64,000 nt of DNA from Azospirillum canadense (GTDB lineage Bacteria > Pseudomonadota > Alphaproteobacteria > Azospirillales > Azospirillaceae), in contig NZ_JAOQNG010000007.1 of NCBI RefSeq assembly GCF_025961225.1, positions 818,501-882,500 of the forward strand, read 5' to 3'. The translations under genes were made by a program, and so were the position numbers. The notes under the pieces were generated by a model, which saw only the letters and a list, made by a program, of their open reading frames with translations, was not told the DNA's origin and searched no databases. Of the stretch, positions 1-8,426 are shown in pieces; positions within the stretch are counted from its first letter, which is position 1; each line of letters opens with the position of its first letter.

Positions 1-662
1 GCGGCGCGCGAGGCCGGCTGAAGCACGCTGACCAGGAATCCCTTCAAAAGCGCGAGTTGCGGCTCGAAGTCCACCTCCGGCCCCTCCTGGATTTTGCGCA
101 GGGCGAAGCCGCGCAGCGTGTCGAGCACCATACGGCGCAGCCGCACCACGGTCGCCGTGTCGGCGGAGGAATCGGCGAACAGCCGCACCCATTCCAGGTC
201 GCGGGTTTCCGTCACCTTGCCCAGCTTGGTCCGGATGCTCTGGTGCAGCCAGTCGCTGAAGCGCTCGTACAGGCGGATTTCCAGGGCCGCCACATAGTCG
301 TCGCTGCCGAACACCTCCCAGTGCTGCTTGACGACGCGGTCCACCCGCTCGGCGATGGGCAGACCGACGAAGTCCGCCAGGTTCATTTCCCGGTCCATCC
401 AGGCGGTGATTTCCTGGATGGCGGCGAAATAGATCTCCTCCTTGCTGACGAAATGATACTGCAGCGCCCCCCGCGACACGCCGGCGCGGTCCGCGATGTC
501 CGGCGTGGTGACGCTGGCGTAGCCGCGCTCCCGCAGCAGGTCGATGGTGGCGCGCACCAGCTTGCGGCGCGTGGCGTTGCTCCGCTCCTGCTGCGGCTTG
601 CGCTTGCCCGGACGCCCCTCGTCGGCGGAGTCCGCCGCATCGTCCTGGATCACCCGAACCAT
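1..662 (-). CDS. TetR/AcrR family transcriptional regulator (3' end outside window)
   Basis: The reading frame starts at the ATG at 662 and stays open to the window edge, giving at least 220 residues, so the extreme C-terminus is missing. After a basic N-terminal tail of about 25 residues, residues 30-80 form a TetR-type helix-turn-helix with the typical RAGVSRGALQYHF recognition segment (about residues 59-71). The rest is a helical ligand-binding domain. The gene is divergent from the beta-oxidation operon starting at 883, so it most likely represses that operon and releases it on binding an acyl-CoA or related ligand. The family call is firm; target and ligand are inferred from position. 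Confidence 0.85.
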   Translation of the reverse strand, partial: MVRVIQDDAADSADEGRPGKRKPQQERSNATRRKLVRATIDLLRERGYASVTTPDIADRAGVSRGALQYHFVSKEEIYFAAIQEITAWMDREMNLADFVGLPIAERVDRVVKQHWEVFGSDDYVAALEIRLYERFSDWLHQSIRTKLGKVTETRDLEWVRLFADSSADTATVVRLRRMVLDTLRGFALRKIQEGPEVDFEPQLALLKGFLVSVLQPASRA

Positions 663-882
663 TCCAGACCGTCTCCATCCCGCCGAAACCGACCCGTGCA
701 TGAACAGGCGGCCGAGGCCGTCCGTTCGCAACGTGCAGGATCCTACCACACTTCATACAAGACCGTTGACGGCAAAAAAAGTCATATGTGATTGTATTTG
801 GCGCCGGACGCCCGTTTGCTCTCCGGCCGGTCGCCATTTCCCGCCGGTCCCGCAGCACCGGCCCCCATCATCGGACAGGACG
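663..882. promoter_or_regulatory. Divergent promoter region between TetR gene and beta-oxidation operon
   Basis: These 220 bases hold no convincing gene and must carry the promoters for both directions. The stretch around 750-800 is much richer in A+T than its surroundings. Hexamers ATACAA (755-760) and TTGTAT (792-797) form a widely spaced inverted pair, but the 31-base gap is long for a TetR operator, so I do not call an operator. Confidence 0.4.
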
Positions 883-2877
883 ATGGAACCCGCATTCCCC
901 CACCTCTTCTCGCCCGGTCGCCTGCGCGGCCTCCTGCTGCCGAACCGGCTGGTCATGGCGCCGATGGAGTCCAACATGGCCGCCGAGGATGGTGCGGTCT
1001 CGGACGCCATGCTCGCCTACTACGCCGCCCGCGCCGCCGGTGGGGTCGGGATGGTGATCGTCGAATACGCCTGCGTGGACCGCCCGCTCGGCCTCGGCGG
1101 GTCGCCGCAGCTGGCGATCGACGACGACTCGCTGATCGAGAGCCATCGCCGCCTGACCACCTCCATCGCCGCGCACGGCGCGCGGTCCTGCCTCCAGCTG
1201 TTCCACGCCGGGCGCCAGACCCTGCGCCGCTTCACCGGAGGACAGGCGCCGGTCGCGGCCTCCGCCATCGCCTGCCGCGTGTACCGGGAGGACCCGCGGG
1301 AGATCACCGCGGCGGAGATCGAAGACCTCGTTGAAAAATTCGGCAGGGCCGCGGCCCGCGCCATCGCCGCCGGCTACGACGCGGTGGAGATCCACGGCGC
1401 CCACGGCTACCTGATCGGCGGCTTCCTGTCGGGCGCGGCCAACCGGCGGACGGATGGCTACGGAGGATCGCTGGACAACCGCCTGCGCTTCCCGCTGGCC
1501 GTGGTGTCCGCCGTCCGCCGCGGGGCCGGCGAGGCGCCGGTGATCTTCCGGCTGTCCGCCGAGGAATTCGTGGAGGGCGGCACCACCCTGGAGGAGGCGG
1601 TGGAGATGGCGCCGCGGCTGGTCGCCGCCGGGGCCGACGCCCTGCACGTGTCGACCGGCACGGCCGAGCGGATGGACCGCAACGTCGACCCCGTGTCCGC
1701 CCCGCAGGGCTGGCGCATTCCCCTGGCCAAGCGGCTGCGGGCGGTGGCCGGCGTCCCGGTGCTGACCGTCGGCGTCATCCGCCAGCCGGAGGTGGCGGAG
1801 CGGGCCGTCGCCGACGGCTCCGCCGATTTCGTGGCGCTCGGACGCGCCCTGCTGGCCGACCCGCAATGGCCGGAGAAAGCCCGGCGCGGCGCCGTGGCCG
1901 ACATCCGGCCCTGCACCTCCTGCAACTGGTGCGTCGACCAGCTGCTCGCCCACAAGCGGCTGGGCTGCGCCGAGAATCCGCGCACCGGGCGGGAAACGGA
2001 ACCACCGATCCTGCGCACCGGCGACGGCCGGGCTGCCGCGGTGGTGGGCGGCGGCCCGGGCGGCATGGTGGCGGCGTTGCTGCTGCAGGACGCCGGCTTC
2101 CGCGTCACCCTGTTCGAGAAAGCGGACCGGCTTGGCCTCGGTCTGGTCGCCTCGGCGACGCCGCCGGGCAAGGACAAGTTCTTCTGGTACCGCGATTACC
2201 TCGTCCGCCAGCTGGAGCGGTCCGGCGTCGCCTTGCGGCTGAACAGCGACGCCGGGGTGGCCGACATCCTCGCCCTGCGGCCGGCGCTCGCCGTCATCGC
2301 CACCGGCGCCACCAACCGCCGGCTTCCGGCGGCGGAAACCGGCGCCGTTCCGGTCGGCTTCGCCCACGACGTGCTGACCGGAGCGGCAACGCTCGGCGAC
2401 GGGCCGGTGGTCATCGTCGGCAGCGGCGAAACCGGGTGCGAGTGCGCCGAATATGTGGCGGAGAGCGGGCGCGACGTGCTGCTGGTGAGCCGATCTCCGG
2501 AACGGCGGCTGGCCCGCCGGGCGCAGTACGTCTACCGCCGGCAGCTGGTCGGCCGCTTGGAAAGCAACCCGCGCATCCGCATCGAGACCGGCGTGGAAAT
2601 CGCCGCCATCGGGCACGATCACGTCATCCTCCGCGACCGCGAGGGAAAGGACCATCGGCGGGCCGCTGGGCAGATGCTTCTGGCGCTTGGCCGGACGCCG
2701 GACAACGGCCTCGCCGACGCGCTACGGGCAGCCGGCTTGCCGACCCACGTCATCGGCGACAGCCGGGAGGTCGGCCGCATCGGCGACGCGGTGCACGACG
2801 CCTACGCCGCGGTGCGCGAGGTCACCCGGTCCGGCGACGACGGACAGTCCGAACGGGTCACGGCGCTGTCCTGCTGA
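883..2877 (+). CDS. NADH:flavin oxidoreductase / 2,4-dienoyl-CoA reductase-like Fe-S flavoenzyme
   Basis: The protein has 664 residues, the usual length of FadH-type 2,4-dienoyl-CoA reductases. Residues 1-340 form an old-yellow-enzyme FMN barrel. Cysteines 344, 347, 350 and 362 form the Cx2Cx2Cx11C cluster that binds [4Fe-4S]. Two dinucleotide folds follow, GGGPGG near 385 for FAD and GSGETG near 509 for NAD(P)H. Such enzymes pass electrons from NAD(P)H through FAD and Fe-S to FMN and reduce a conjugated enoyl substrate. It is the first gene of a beta-oxidation operon, which suggests an unsaturated or cyclic acyl-CoA, but related enzymes (BaiCD, trimethylamine dehydrogenase) use other substrates. 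An upstream in-frame extension lacks family similarity, so I chose the ATG at 883; its Shine-Dalgarno is weak. Confidence 0.85.
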   Translation: MEPAFPHLFSPGRLRGLLLPNRLVMAPMESNMAAEDGAVSDAMLAYYAARAAGGVGMVIVEYACVDRPLGLGGSPQLAIDDDSLIESHRRLTTSIAAHGARSCLQLFHAGRQTLRRFTGGQAPVAASAIACRVYREDPREITAAEIEDLVEKFGRAAARAIAAGYDAVEIHGAHGYLIGGFLSGAANRRTDGYGGSLDNRLRFPLAVVSAVRRGAGEAPVIFRLSAEEFVEGGTTLEEAVEMAPRLVAAGADALHVSTGTAERMDRNVDPVSAPQGWRIPLAKRLRAVAGVPVLTVGVIRQPEVAERAVADGSADFVALGRALLADPQWPEKARRGAVADIRPCTSCNWCVDQLLAHKRLGCAENPRTGRETEPPILRTGDGRAAAVVGGGPGGMVAALLLQDAGFRVTLFEKADRLGLGLVASATPPGKDKFFWYRDYLVRQLERSGVALRLNSDAGVADILALRPALAVIATGATNRRLPAAETGAVPVGFAHDVLTGAATLGDGPVVIVGSGETGCECAEYVAESGRDVLLVSRSPERRLARRAQYVYRRQLVGRLESNPRIRIETGVEIAAIGHDHVILRDREGKDHRRAAGQMLLALGRTPDNGLADALRAAGLPTHVIGDSREVGRIGDAVHDAYAAVREVTRSGDDGQSERVTALSC

Positions 2878-3127
2878 CGGGACCCGCGCCATCGCCGTCG
2901 CGCAAGGCACAGCCGCTCCATTTGTTTTGCGCCGAAAGAAAAGTTTTCTCTATGGAGAAAAAACCGCTTGTGCCCAGGGATCGGCCAAGCTAGTGTAACG
3001 ATGGCGGTACGGACAGTCCGCGCTACGCAGTGTTGTCGCAGCCGCGGAGAAGCGGCCCAGAGCGACAATGGCAGCGACGATGACGCAGCATCCGGCCGCC
3101 CCTCACGGATTTCCGGGACATATCCCC

Positions 3128-3934
3128 ATGACCACCGACCCAGAGTCCCACGGCGACACCGCCGTCCTTGTCGAACGGCGCGGCGGAGTCGGCATCGTCA
3201 CGCTCAACCGGCCCGAGGCGCTGAACGCCATCAACATGGCGGTGCGCCGCGGCCTGACCCAGGCCTGCCGCGATCTGGACAGCGATCCGGAGATCCGCGC
3301 CGTCCTGATCCGGGCGGCCGGCGACCGCGGCTTCTGCGTCGGCGCCGACATCAAGGAATTCCGGCCGGTCGACTCCGCCGTCGCCGCCCGCCGGGTTGAC
3401 GGGTCGATCGCCTACGTCGACGCGGTGGCGGCGCTGACCAAGCCGGTGATCGCCGCCGTGCACGGCTTCTGCCTGGGCGGCGGCTTCGAGATCGCGCTGG
3501 CCTGCGACATCCGCATCGCCTCGGCCGACGCGCTGTTCGGCCTGCCGGAGATCAACCTCGGCCTCATCCCCGGCGCCGGCGGGACCCAGCGCCTGCCCCG
3601 GCTGATCGGGGCCGGCCGCGCGCTCGACCTGATGTTGACCGGAGAGCGCTTCGGCGCGGAGGAGGCGCTTCGGCTCGGCGTCGTCTCCCGCTTGGCACCG
3701 AACCGGGACGCCCTGGCGGAGCAGGCCCTGGCGCTGGCCGACGCCATCGCCGCCAAGCCGCCGACCGCCGCCGCCTTCGTCAAGGAAGCGGTGACCGCCG
3801 GCGCCGACCTCGACCTGAAGGCCGGGATCGCGCTGGAACGGACCCTTTTCACGCTGCTGCTGACCACCGAGGACCGGATGGAAGCCGCCGCCGCCTTTCG
3901 CGAAAAGCGCCGACCCGTCTTCAAGGGGCGCTGA
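3128..3934 (+). CDS. Enoyl-CoA hydratase (crotonase family)
   Basis: This 268-residue crotonase keeps both catalytic glutamates of true hydratases: Glu121 in GGGFE and Glu141 in LPEINLG, 20 residues apart as in the classical enzyme. The oxyanion-hole segments are present. It should add water to a trans-2-enoyl-CoA in the cytoplasm. An in-frame ATG at 3068 would add 20 residues that do not resemble the family; the ATG at 3128 has GGGA about ten bases upstream and gives normal length. The gene lies between the dienoyl-CoA-reductase-like gene and a 3-hydroxyacyl-CoA dehydrogenase, the order in which the three reactions would occur. Confidence 0.9.
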   Translation: MTTDPESHGDTAVLVERRGGVGIVTLNRPEALNAINMAVRRGLTQACRDLDSDPEIRAVLIRAAGDRGFCVGADIKEFRPVDSAVAARRVDGSIAYVDAVAALTKPVIAAVHGFCLGGGFEIALACDIRIASADALFGLPEINLGLIPGAGGTQRLPRLIGAGRALDLMLTGERFGAEEALRLGVVSRLAPNRDALAEQALALADAIAAKPPTAAAFVKEAVTAGADLDLKAGIALERTLFTLLLTTEDRMEAAAAFREKRRPVFKGR

Positions 3935-3969
3935 CCCGAGGTGAACCAACCCCCGAGGGGACTCAACCG

Positions 3970-4878
3970 ATGTACGCAAGCATTCCAAACGACGCAAAAA
4001 TCACCGTCGTCGGCGCCGGCATCATGGGCCGCGGCATCGCCCACGCCTTCGCGGTGCGCGGCTTCCCCACCGTGCTGTTCGACGTGAAGGCCGCCGCGCT
4101 GGACGACGCCCTGGGCAACATCCGCAAGATCGTCTCCGACGCGGTCGGGCTCGGCAAGCTGACGGAGGAGAAGGCGGAGCAGACGCTCTCCCTCATCACC
4201 CCGGCCAGCGACCTCCCCGCCGCGGCGGCCGGGTCCGCGCTGGTGGTGGAGACCGCCTCCGAACAGCTGGCGGTCAAGATCGACATCATCCGGGCCATCG
4301 ACCCGGTGGTGGCGGCGGACGCGATCATCGCCACCAACACCTCGGCGCTCAGCATCACCGAGATCGCCGCGGCCTCCGCCCGGCCGGAGCGCGTCGCCGG
4401 CATGCATTTCTTCAACCCCGTCCACAAGATGAAGCTGGTAGAGATCATCCGCGGGCTGGCCACCGGCGACGCGGTGGTGGACCGGCTGAAGGCCTGGTCG
4501 GACGCGCTGGGCAAGACCTCCATCGTCGTCAACGAGGCGCCGGGCTTCACGACCAGCCGCATGTCGGCGATGCTCGGCAACGAGGCGATGTACATGCTGG
4601 AATCCGGCGTCGCCAGCGCCGAGGACATCGACACCGCGCTGCGCCTCGGCCTCGGCCACCCGATGGGGCCGCTGGAACTGGGCGACATGACCGGCTGGGA
4701 CACCCGGCTCGCCGTGCTGCAATACCTCCACCAGTCGCTCGGCGAGAAGTTCCGGCCCTGCCCGTTGATCGCCAAGATGGTGAAGTCCGGCCGCACCGGC
4801 CGCAAGGTCGGGCACGGCGTCTACAAGTACGAGAACGGGGCGAAGGTGCCCGGGTCCGGCCTGCTGGGGAGTCCGTGA
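3970..4878 (+). CDS. 3-hydroxyacyl-CoA dehydrogenase (HBD type)
   Basis: The single-domain protein of 302 residues matches bacterial 3-hydroxybutyryl-CoA dehydrogenases. The NAD-binding GAGIMG loop is at 15-20. The catalytic pair lies in the HFFNPVHKMKLVE segment, His146 and Glu158, twelve residues apart as expected, and the C-terminal helical dimer domain contains the usual GHPMGPLEL motif. It oxidises 3-hydroxyacyl-CoA to 3-oxoacyl-CoA. It follows the enoyl-CoA hydratase by 35 bases and is followed two bases later by the thiolase start, so the three form one transcription unit. Confidence 0.92.
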   Translation: MYASIPNDAKITVVGAGIMGRGIAHAFAVRGFPTVLFDVKAAALDDALGNIRKIVSDAVGLGKLTEEKAEQTLSLITPASDLPAAAAGSALVVETASEQLAVKIDIIRAIDPVVAADAIIATNTSALSITEIAAASARPERVAGMHFFNPVHKMKLVEIIRGLATGDAVVDRLKAWSDALGKTSIVVNEAPGFTTSRMSAMLGNEAMYMLESGVASAEDIDTALRLGLGHPMGPLELGDMTGWDTRLAVLQYLHQSLGEKFRPCPLIAKMVKSGRTGRKVGHGVYKYENGAKVPGSGLLGSP

Positions 4879-4880
4879 TC

Positions 4881-6068
4881 ATGCGTTCCAGTCCCACACG
4901 CGAAGTCGTCATCGTCGAGGCCGTCCGCACCCCCATCGGCCGTTTCCGCGGCGCGCTGTCCCCGGTGCGCGCCGACCATCTGGGCGCCCTCGTCCTCCAG
5001 ACGCTCGTCCAGCGCGCCGGAATCGCGCCGGAACTGGTGGACGACGTGGTGTTCGGCTGCGTCACCCAGGTCGGCGAGCAGTCCACCAACCCGGCGCGCA
5101 CCGCCCTGCTGAGCGCCGGCTGGCCGGCGACGATCCCCGGCATGACGGTGGACCGCAAGTGCGGCTCCTCGGAAGCGGCGGTCCACGCGGCGCTCGGCTC
5201 CATCGCGTCGGGCGAGTATGACGTGGTGGTGGCCGGCGGCGTGGAGAGCATGAGCCGCGTGCCGATGGGCGGCAACCGCGACGTCCACGGCAAGCCCTTC
5301 GGCTGGAAACTGCTGGAGGCCCACCCGCAGATCTCCCAGGGCGAGGCGGCGGAGCGCATCACCGACGCCTGGGGCCTGACCCGCGACGCCATCGACGACT
5401 ACGCCATCGCCAGCCACCGCAAGGCGGCGGCGGCGGCCGACGCCGGTTTCTTCGACCGCGAAATCGTCCCGGTGCCGGTGGACGCCTGGAGCGAGCGCGA
5501 CCTGCCGGAGACCGGCGTTACGGTCAGCCAGGATGAGACGATCCGCCGCGACACCAGCCGGGAAAAGCTCTCCACGCTGAAGACCAGTTTCCGCGAGAAC
5601 GGCCGGATCACCGCCGGCAACTCCTCGCAGATCGCCGACGGCGCCGCCGCCCTGCTGCTGATGGCGGCGGAGGTCGCCGAGGCGCACGGGCTCAAAGCCC
5701 GCGCCCGCTTCCGCGCGGTGACGACGCTGGGCTCCGACCCGACCCTGATGCTGACGGGTCCGATCCCGGCGACCCGCCGGGTGCTGGAGCGCAGCGGGCT
5801 GGCGCTTGGCGACATCGACCTGTTCGAGGTGAACGAGGCTTTCGCCCCGGTCCCGATGGTCTGGCAGCGCGAATTCGGGGCCGACCCGGAGCGGCTGAAC
5901 GTCAACGGCGGGGCCATCGCGCTCGGCCATCCGCTGGGGGCGTCGGGGGCGCGGCTGATGACCACGCTGCTGCACGAGCTGGAGCGGCGAAACGCCACCT
6001 TCGGCCTGCAGGCCATGTGCTGCGCCGGTGGGCTCGGCACCGCCACAATAATCGAACGGCTGGGCTGA
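4881..6068 (+). CDS. Acetyl-CoA acyltransferase (thiolase)
   Basis: This 395-residue protein carries the full thiolase triad: Cys94 in DRKCGSS, His350 in GHPLGASG and Cys381 in the C-terminal CCAGGLG motif. It would cleave 3-oxoacyl-CoA with CoA to release acetyl-CoA. I chose the ATG at 4881, two bases after the stop of the preceding gene, with GGGGA ten bases upstream; a GTG six bases earlier is possible. It completes the hydratase, dehydrogenase and thiolase sequence of a beta-oxidation round. Chain-length preference cannot be read from the sequence. Confidence 0.92.
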   Translation: MRSSPTREVVIVEAVRTPIGRFRGALSPVRADHLGALVLQTLVQRAGIAPELVDDVVFGCVTQVGEQSTNPARTALLSAGWPATIPGMTVDRKCGSSEAAVHAALGSIASGEYDVVVAGGVESMSRVPMGGNRDVHGKPFGWKLLEAHPQISQGEAAERITDAWGLTRDAIDDYAIASHRKAAAAADAGFFDREIVPVPVDAWSERDLPETGVTVSQDETIRRDTSREKLSTLKTSFRENGRITAGNSSQIADGAAALLLMAAEVAEAHGLKARARFRAVTTLGSDPTLMLTGPIPATRRVLERSGLALGDIDLFEVNEAFAPVPMVWQREFGADPERLNVNGGAIALGHPLGASGARLMTTLLHELERRNATFGLQAMCCAGGLGTATIIERLG

Positions 6069-6102
6069 GCCTCGCCCCGTCTCCTCCGTGCAGGAACCGC
6101 CC

Positions 6103-7293
6103 ATGGAATCGCCCATGAAACCCTGGCCGCTCTGGGATACCCCCTTCTTCGAGGACCGCCACCGCGCCTTCGCCCGGACGCTGCTGGATCTGGAGCTTCC
6201 GGAGATCGACGAGGACAGCCGCGACCTCGGCGGCGTGAGCCGCGTCCTGGCCCGTGCCATGGGCGCGCAGGGGCTGCTCGACGTGGTCGTGCCGCCCGGC
6301 GCCGAAACGGGGAGCGCCAGCATCGACCTGCGCAGCGTTTGCCTGGCGCGCGAGGTGCTGGCCTATCGCTTCGGCGATCTGGCGGATTCGGTCTTCGTCA
6401 TGCAGGGCATCGGAACCGCCGCGCTGTGGCAGACGGGGTCGGCCGACCTGTGCCGCCGTTATCTTCCCGCGGTGCGTCGGGGCGAGGCCATCGCGGCGCT
6501 GGCGTTGACCGAGCCGGAGACCGGGTCCGACGTCGCCAACATCACCACCAGGGCCGAGCGGGACGGCGAAGGCTGGCGCATCACCGGCGAGAAGACCTTC
6601 ATCTCCAACGCCGGCTTCGCCGACCATTACGTCGTCATCGCGCGCACCGGGGAGGCACCGGGCGCCCGCGGCCTGACCGCCTTCCTGGTCGGCGCCGACG
6701 CGCCGGGCCTGACCGCCGGTCCGCCGATCGACTTCATGGCTCCCCACCCGGCCGCTCCGCTGCGCCTCGACGCCGTTCCCGTCGCCCCGGACCGGGTCAT
6801 CGGCGCGCCCGGCCAGGGCTTCAAGGTGGCGATGGCGACCTTCGACGTCTTCCGCGCCTCGGTCGGCGCGGCGGGCATCGGCGCCGGCCGGCGGGCGCTG
6901 GACGAGAGCCTCGCCCGCGTCACGACCCGCAGGCTGTTCGGCCGCGCCATGGCCGACATGGACGGCGTGCAGACCAAGCTGGCCGACATGGCGACCACGC
7001 TGGAGCAGGCGGCGCTCTGCGTCTACCGCGCCGCCTGGGCCAAGGACAGCAGCGGCGGGCGCTGCACCCGCGACGTCTCCATGGCCAAGCTGGCCGGCAG
7101 CGAGGCCGCGCACAGCGTGGTGGACGCCGCGGTCCAGCTGTTCGGCGGGGCCGGCGTCGCCCGCGGCAGCGTGGTGGAGCGGCTGTACCGCGAGGTGCGG
7201 CCGATGCGCATCTACGAGGGCGCCTCGGAGGTGCAGAAGCTCGTGATCGCCCGCGACCTCATCAAGAGCCACACGCAGGAGTCCGGCCAATGA
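6103..7293 (+). CDS. Acyl-CoA dehydrogenase (catalytic-type)
   Basis: The 396-residue protein is an FAD-dependent acyl-CoA dehydrogenase with the N-terminal helical, central beta and C-terminal helical domains in the usual order. The central part shows LTEPETGSDVANI and the GEKTFISNAG segment that contacts flavin and substrate. Near the C-terminus the IYEGASE motif places Glu372 at the position of the medium-chain catalytic base. It introduces the alpha-beta double bond in the acyl-CoA and passes electrons to electron-transfer flavoprotein. AGGAA seven bases before the ATG at 6103 favours that start. Its stop overlaps the start of the next dehydrogenase gene. Confidence 0.9.
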   Translation: MESPMKPWPLWDTPFFEDRHRAFARTLLDLELPEIDEDSRDLGGVSRVLARAMGAQGLLDVVVPPGAETGSASIDLRSVCLAREVLAYRFGDLADSVFVMQGIGTAALWQTGSADLCRRYLPAVRRGEAIAALALTEPETGSDVANITTRAERDGEGWRITGEKTFISNAGFADHYVVIARTGEAPGARGLTAFLVGADAPGLTAGPPIDFMAPHPAAPLRLDAVPVAPDRVIGAPGQGFKVAMATFDVFRASVGAAGIGAGRRALDESLARVTTRRLFGRAMADMDGVQTKLADMATTLEQAALCVYRAAWAKDSSGGRCTRDVSMAKLAGSEAAHSVVDAAVQLFGGAGVARGSVVERLYREVRPMRIYEGASEVQKLVIARDLIKSHTQESGQ

Positions 7294-8375
7294 CCGACAG
7301 CATCCTGGCCGACACCGCCCGGCGGCTCTTCACCGACCGGGTCACGCCAGAGGTCCTGCGGCGCGCCGAAGAGGGCCACGGCGAGGGCCACTGGCCGGCC
7401 GATCTTTGGACCGCGATCGAGGAGATGGGGCTGGGCCTCGCCCTGGTGCCGGAGGAGGCCGGCGGCTTCGGCGTCGACATGGTGGAAGCGCTTGAACTCG
7501 TCCGCATCGCCGGCTCCTTCGCGGCGCCGGTGCCGCTGGCCGACAGCATGCTGGCCGGCTGGCTGCTGGCCGGCGCCGGGTTGGAGGTGCCCGCTGGCCC
7601 TCTGACCGTGGCCCCGCCCCACACGGGAGAGCCGGCGCCGGTCCTGATCCGCCGCAACGGCGGCTGGCACCTGTCCGGGTCCGTCCGCCGCGTCCCTTGG
7701 GGCCGCAGCGCGGCCGCCGTCGCCCTGCTCGCCGAGTATGATGGCCAAATTTGCGTCGTCCGCCTTGACGCCGGGGACTGGCGCGTCGCCGAACCGGGCC
7801 GCAACATCGCCGGTGAGGAACGCGACGACCTGCGCTTCGACACCGCCCTGGCCGGCGACCGCGTCGCCCCGGCGCCGAAGGGATTGGGCGCCGGCACCCT
7901 GCACGCCATGGGCGCCACCCTGCGCAGCCTCGCCATGGCCGGCGCGATCGAGCGGGTGCTCGACCTGACCGTGCAGTATGTCGGCGAACGCGTGCAGTTC
8001 GGCCGGCCGCTCGGCAAGTTCCAGGCGGTGCAGCAGAATCTCGCGGTGCTGGCCGGGCAGGCCGCCGCTGCCGGAGCCGCCGCCGACGGCGCCGCCGAGG
8101 CCTTTGCCGATCTGGCCTCCGGCGTCCCCTGCCCGCTGCCGGTCGCCGCGGCCAAGCTGCGCTGCGGAGAGGCCGCCGGAATCGCCGCATCCATCGCCCA
8201 CCAGATGCATGGCGCCATCGGCTTCACGCACGAGCATGCCCTGCACCACCTGACCCGCCGGCTGTGGTCCTGGCGCGACGAGTACGGCAACGAGGCCTCC
8301 TGGGCAATGCGGCTCGGCCGGCAGGTCGCGGCGGCCGGGGCCGACGGGCTTTGGCCGCTCGTCACCGCCGCCTGA
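7290..8375 (+). CDS. Acyl-CoA dehydrogenase-like protein, possible non-catalytic partner subunit
   Basis: The 361-residue acyl-CoA dehydrogenase homologue begins in an ATGA overlap with the preceding gene. It is shorter than typical family members. I see neither the YEGxxE catalytic segment nor a clear TEPxxGSD flavin motif; the C-terminus has GFTHEHALHHLTRR instead. Such divergent members, encoded beside a normal one, act as the beta subunit of alpha2-beta2 acyl-CoA dehydrogenases in steroid side-chain and bile-acid degradation. I infer a heteromeric complex with the product at 6103 or 8427. The family is clear; the subunit role is inference. Confidence 0.75.
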   Translation: MTDSILADTARRLFTDRVTPEVLRRAEEGHGEGHWPADLWTAIEEMGLGLALVPEEAGGFGVDMVEALELVRIAGSFAAPVPLADSMLAGWLLAGAGLEVPAGPLTVAPPHTGEPAPVLIRRNGGWHLSGSVRRVPWGRSAAAVALLAEYDGQICVVRLDAGDWRVAEPGRNIAGEERDDLRFDTALAGDRVAPAPKGLGAGTLHAMGATLRSLAMAGAIERVLDLTVQYVGERVQFGRPLGKFQAVQQNLAVLAGQAAAAGAAADGAAEAFADLASGVPCPLPVAAAKLRCGEAAGIAASIAHQMHGAIGFTHEHALHHLTRRLWSWRDEYGNEASWAMRLGRQVAAAGADGLWPLVTAA

Positions 8376-8426
8376 CCCTCCGCCGCCCGCCCGAGAGACC
8401 CCGCCCGAGAGACAGGGACAACCACC

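Noticed and set aside
755..797. ATACAA and TTGTAT as a TetR operator
   Set aside because: The 31-base spacer is too long for a TetR dimer and each half is only six bases; probably chance in an AT-richer promoter.
868..2655. Leftward 595-codon frame opposite the flavoenzyme gene
   Set aside because: GC-rich antisense frame with Arg/Gly/His-rich composition and no family motif; the rightward protein is fully explained.
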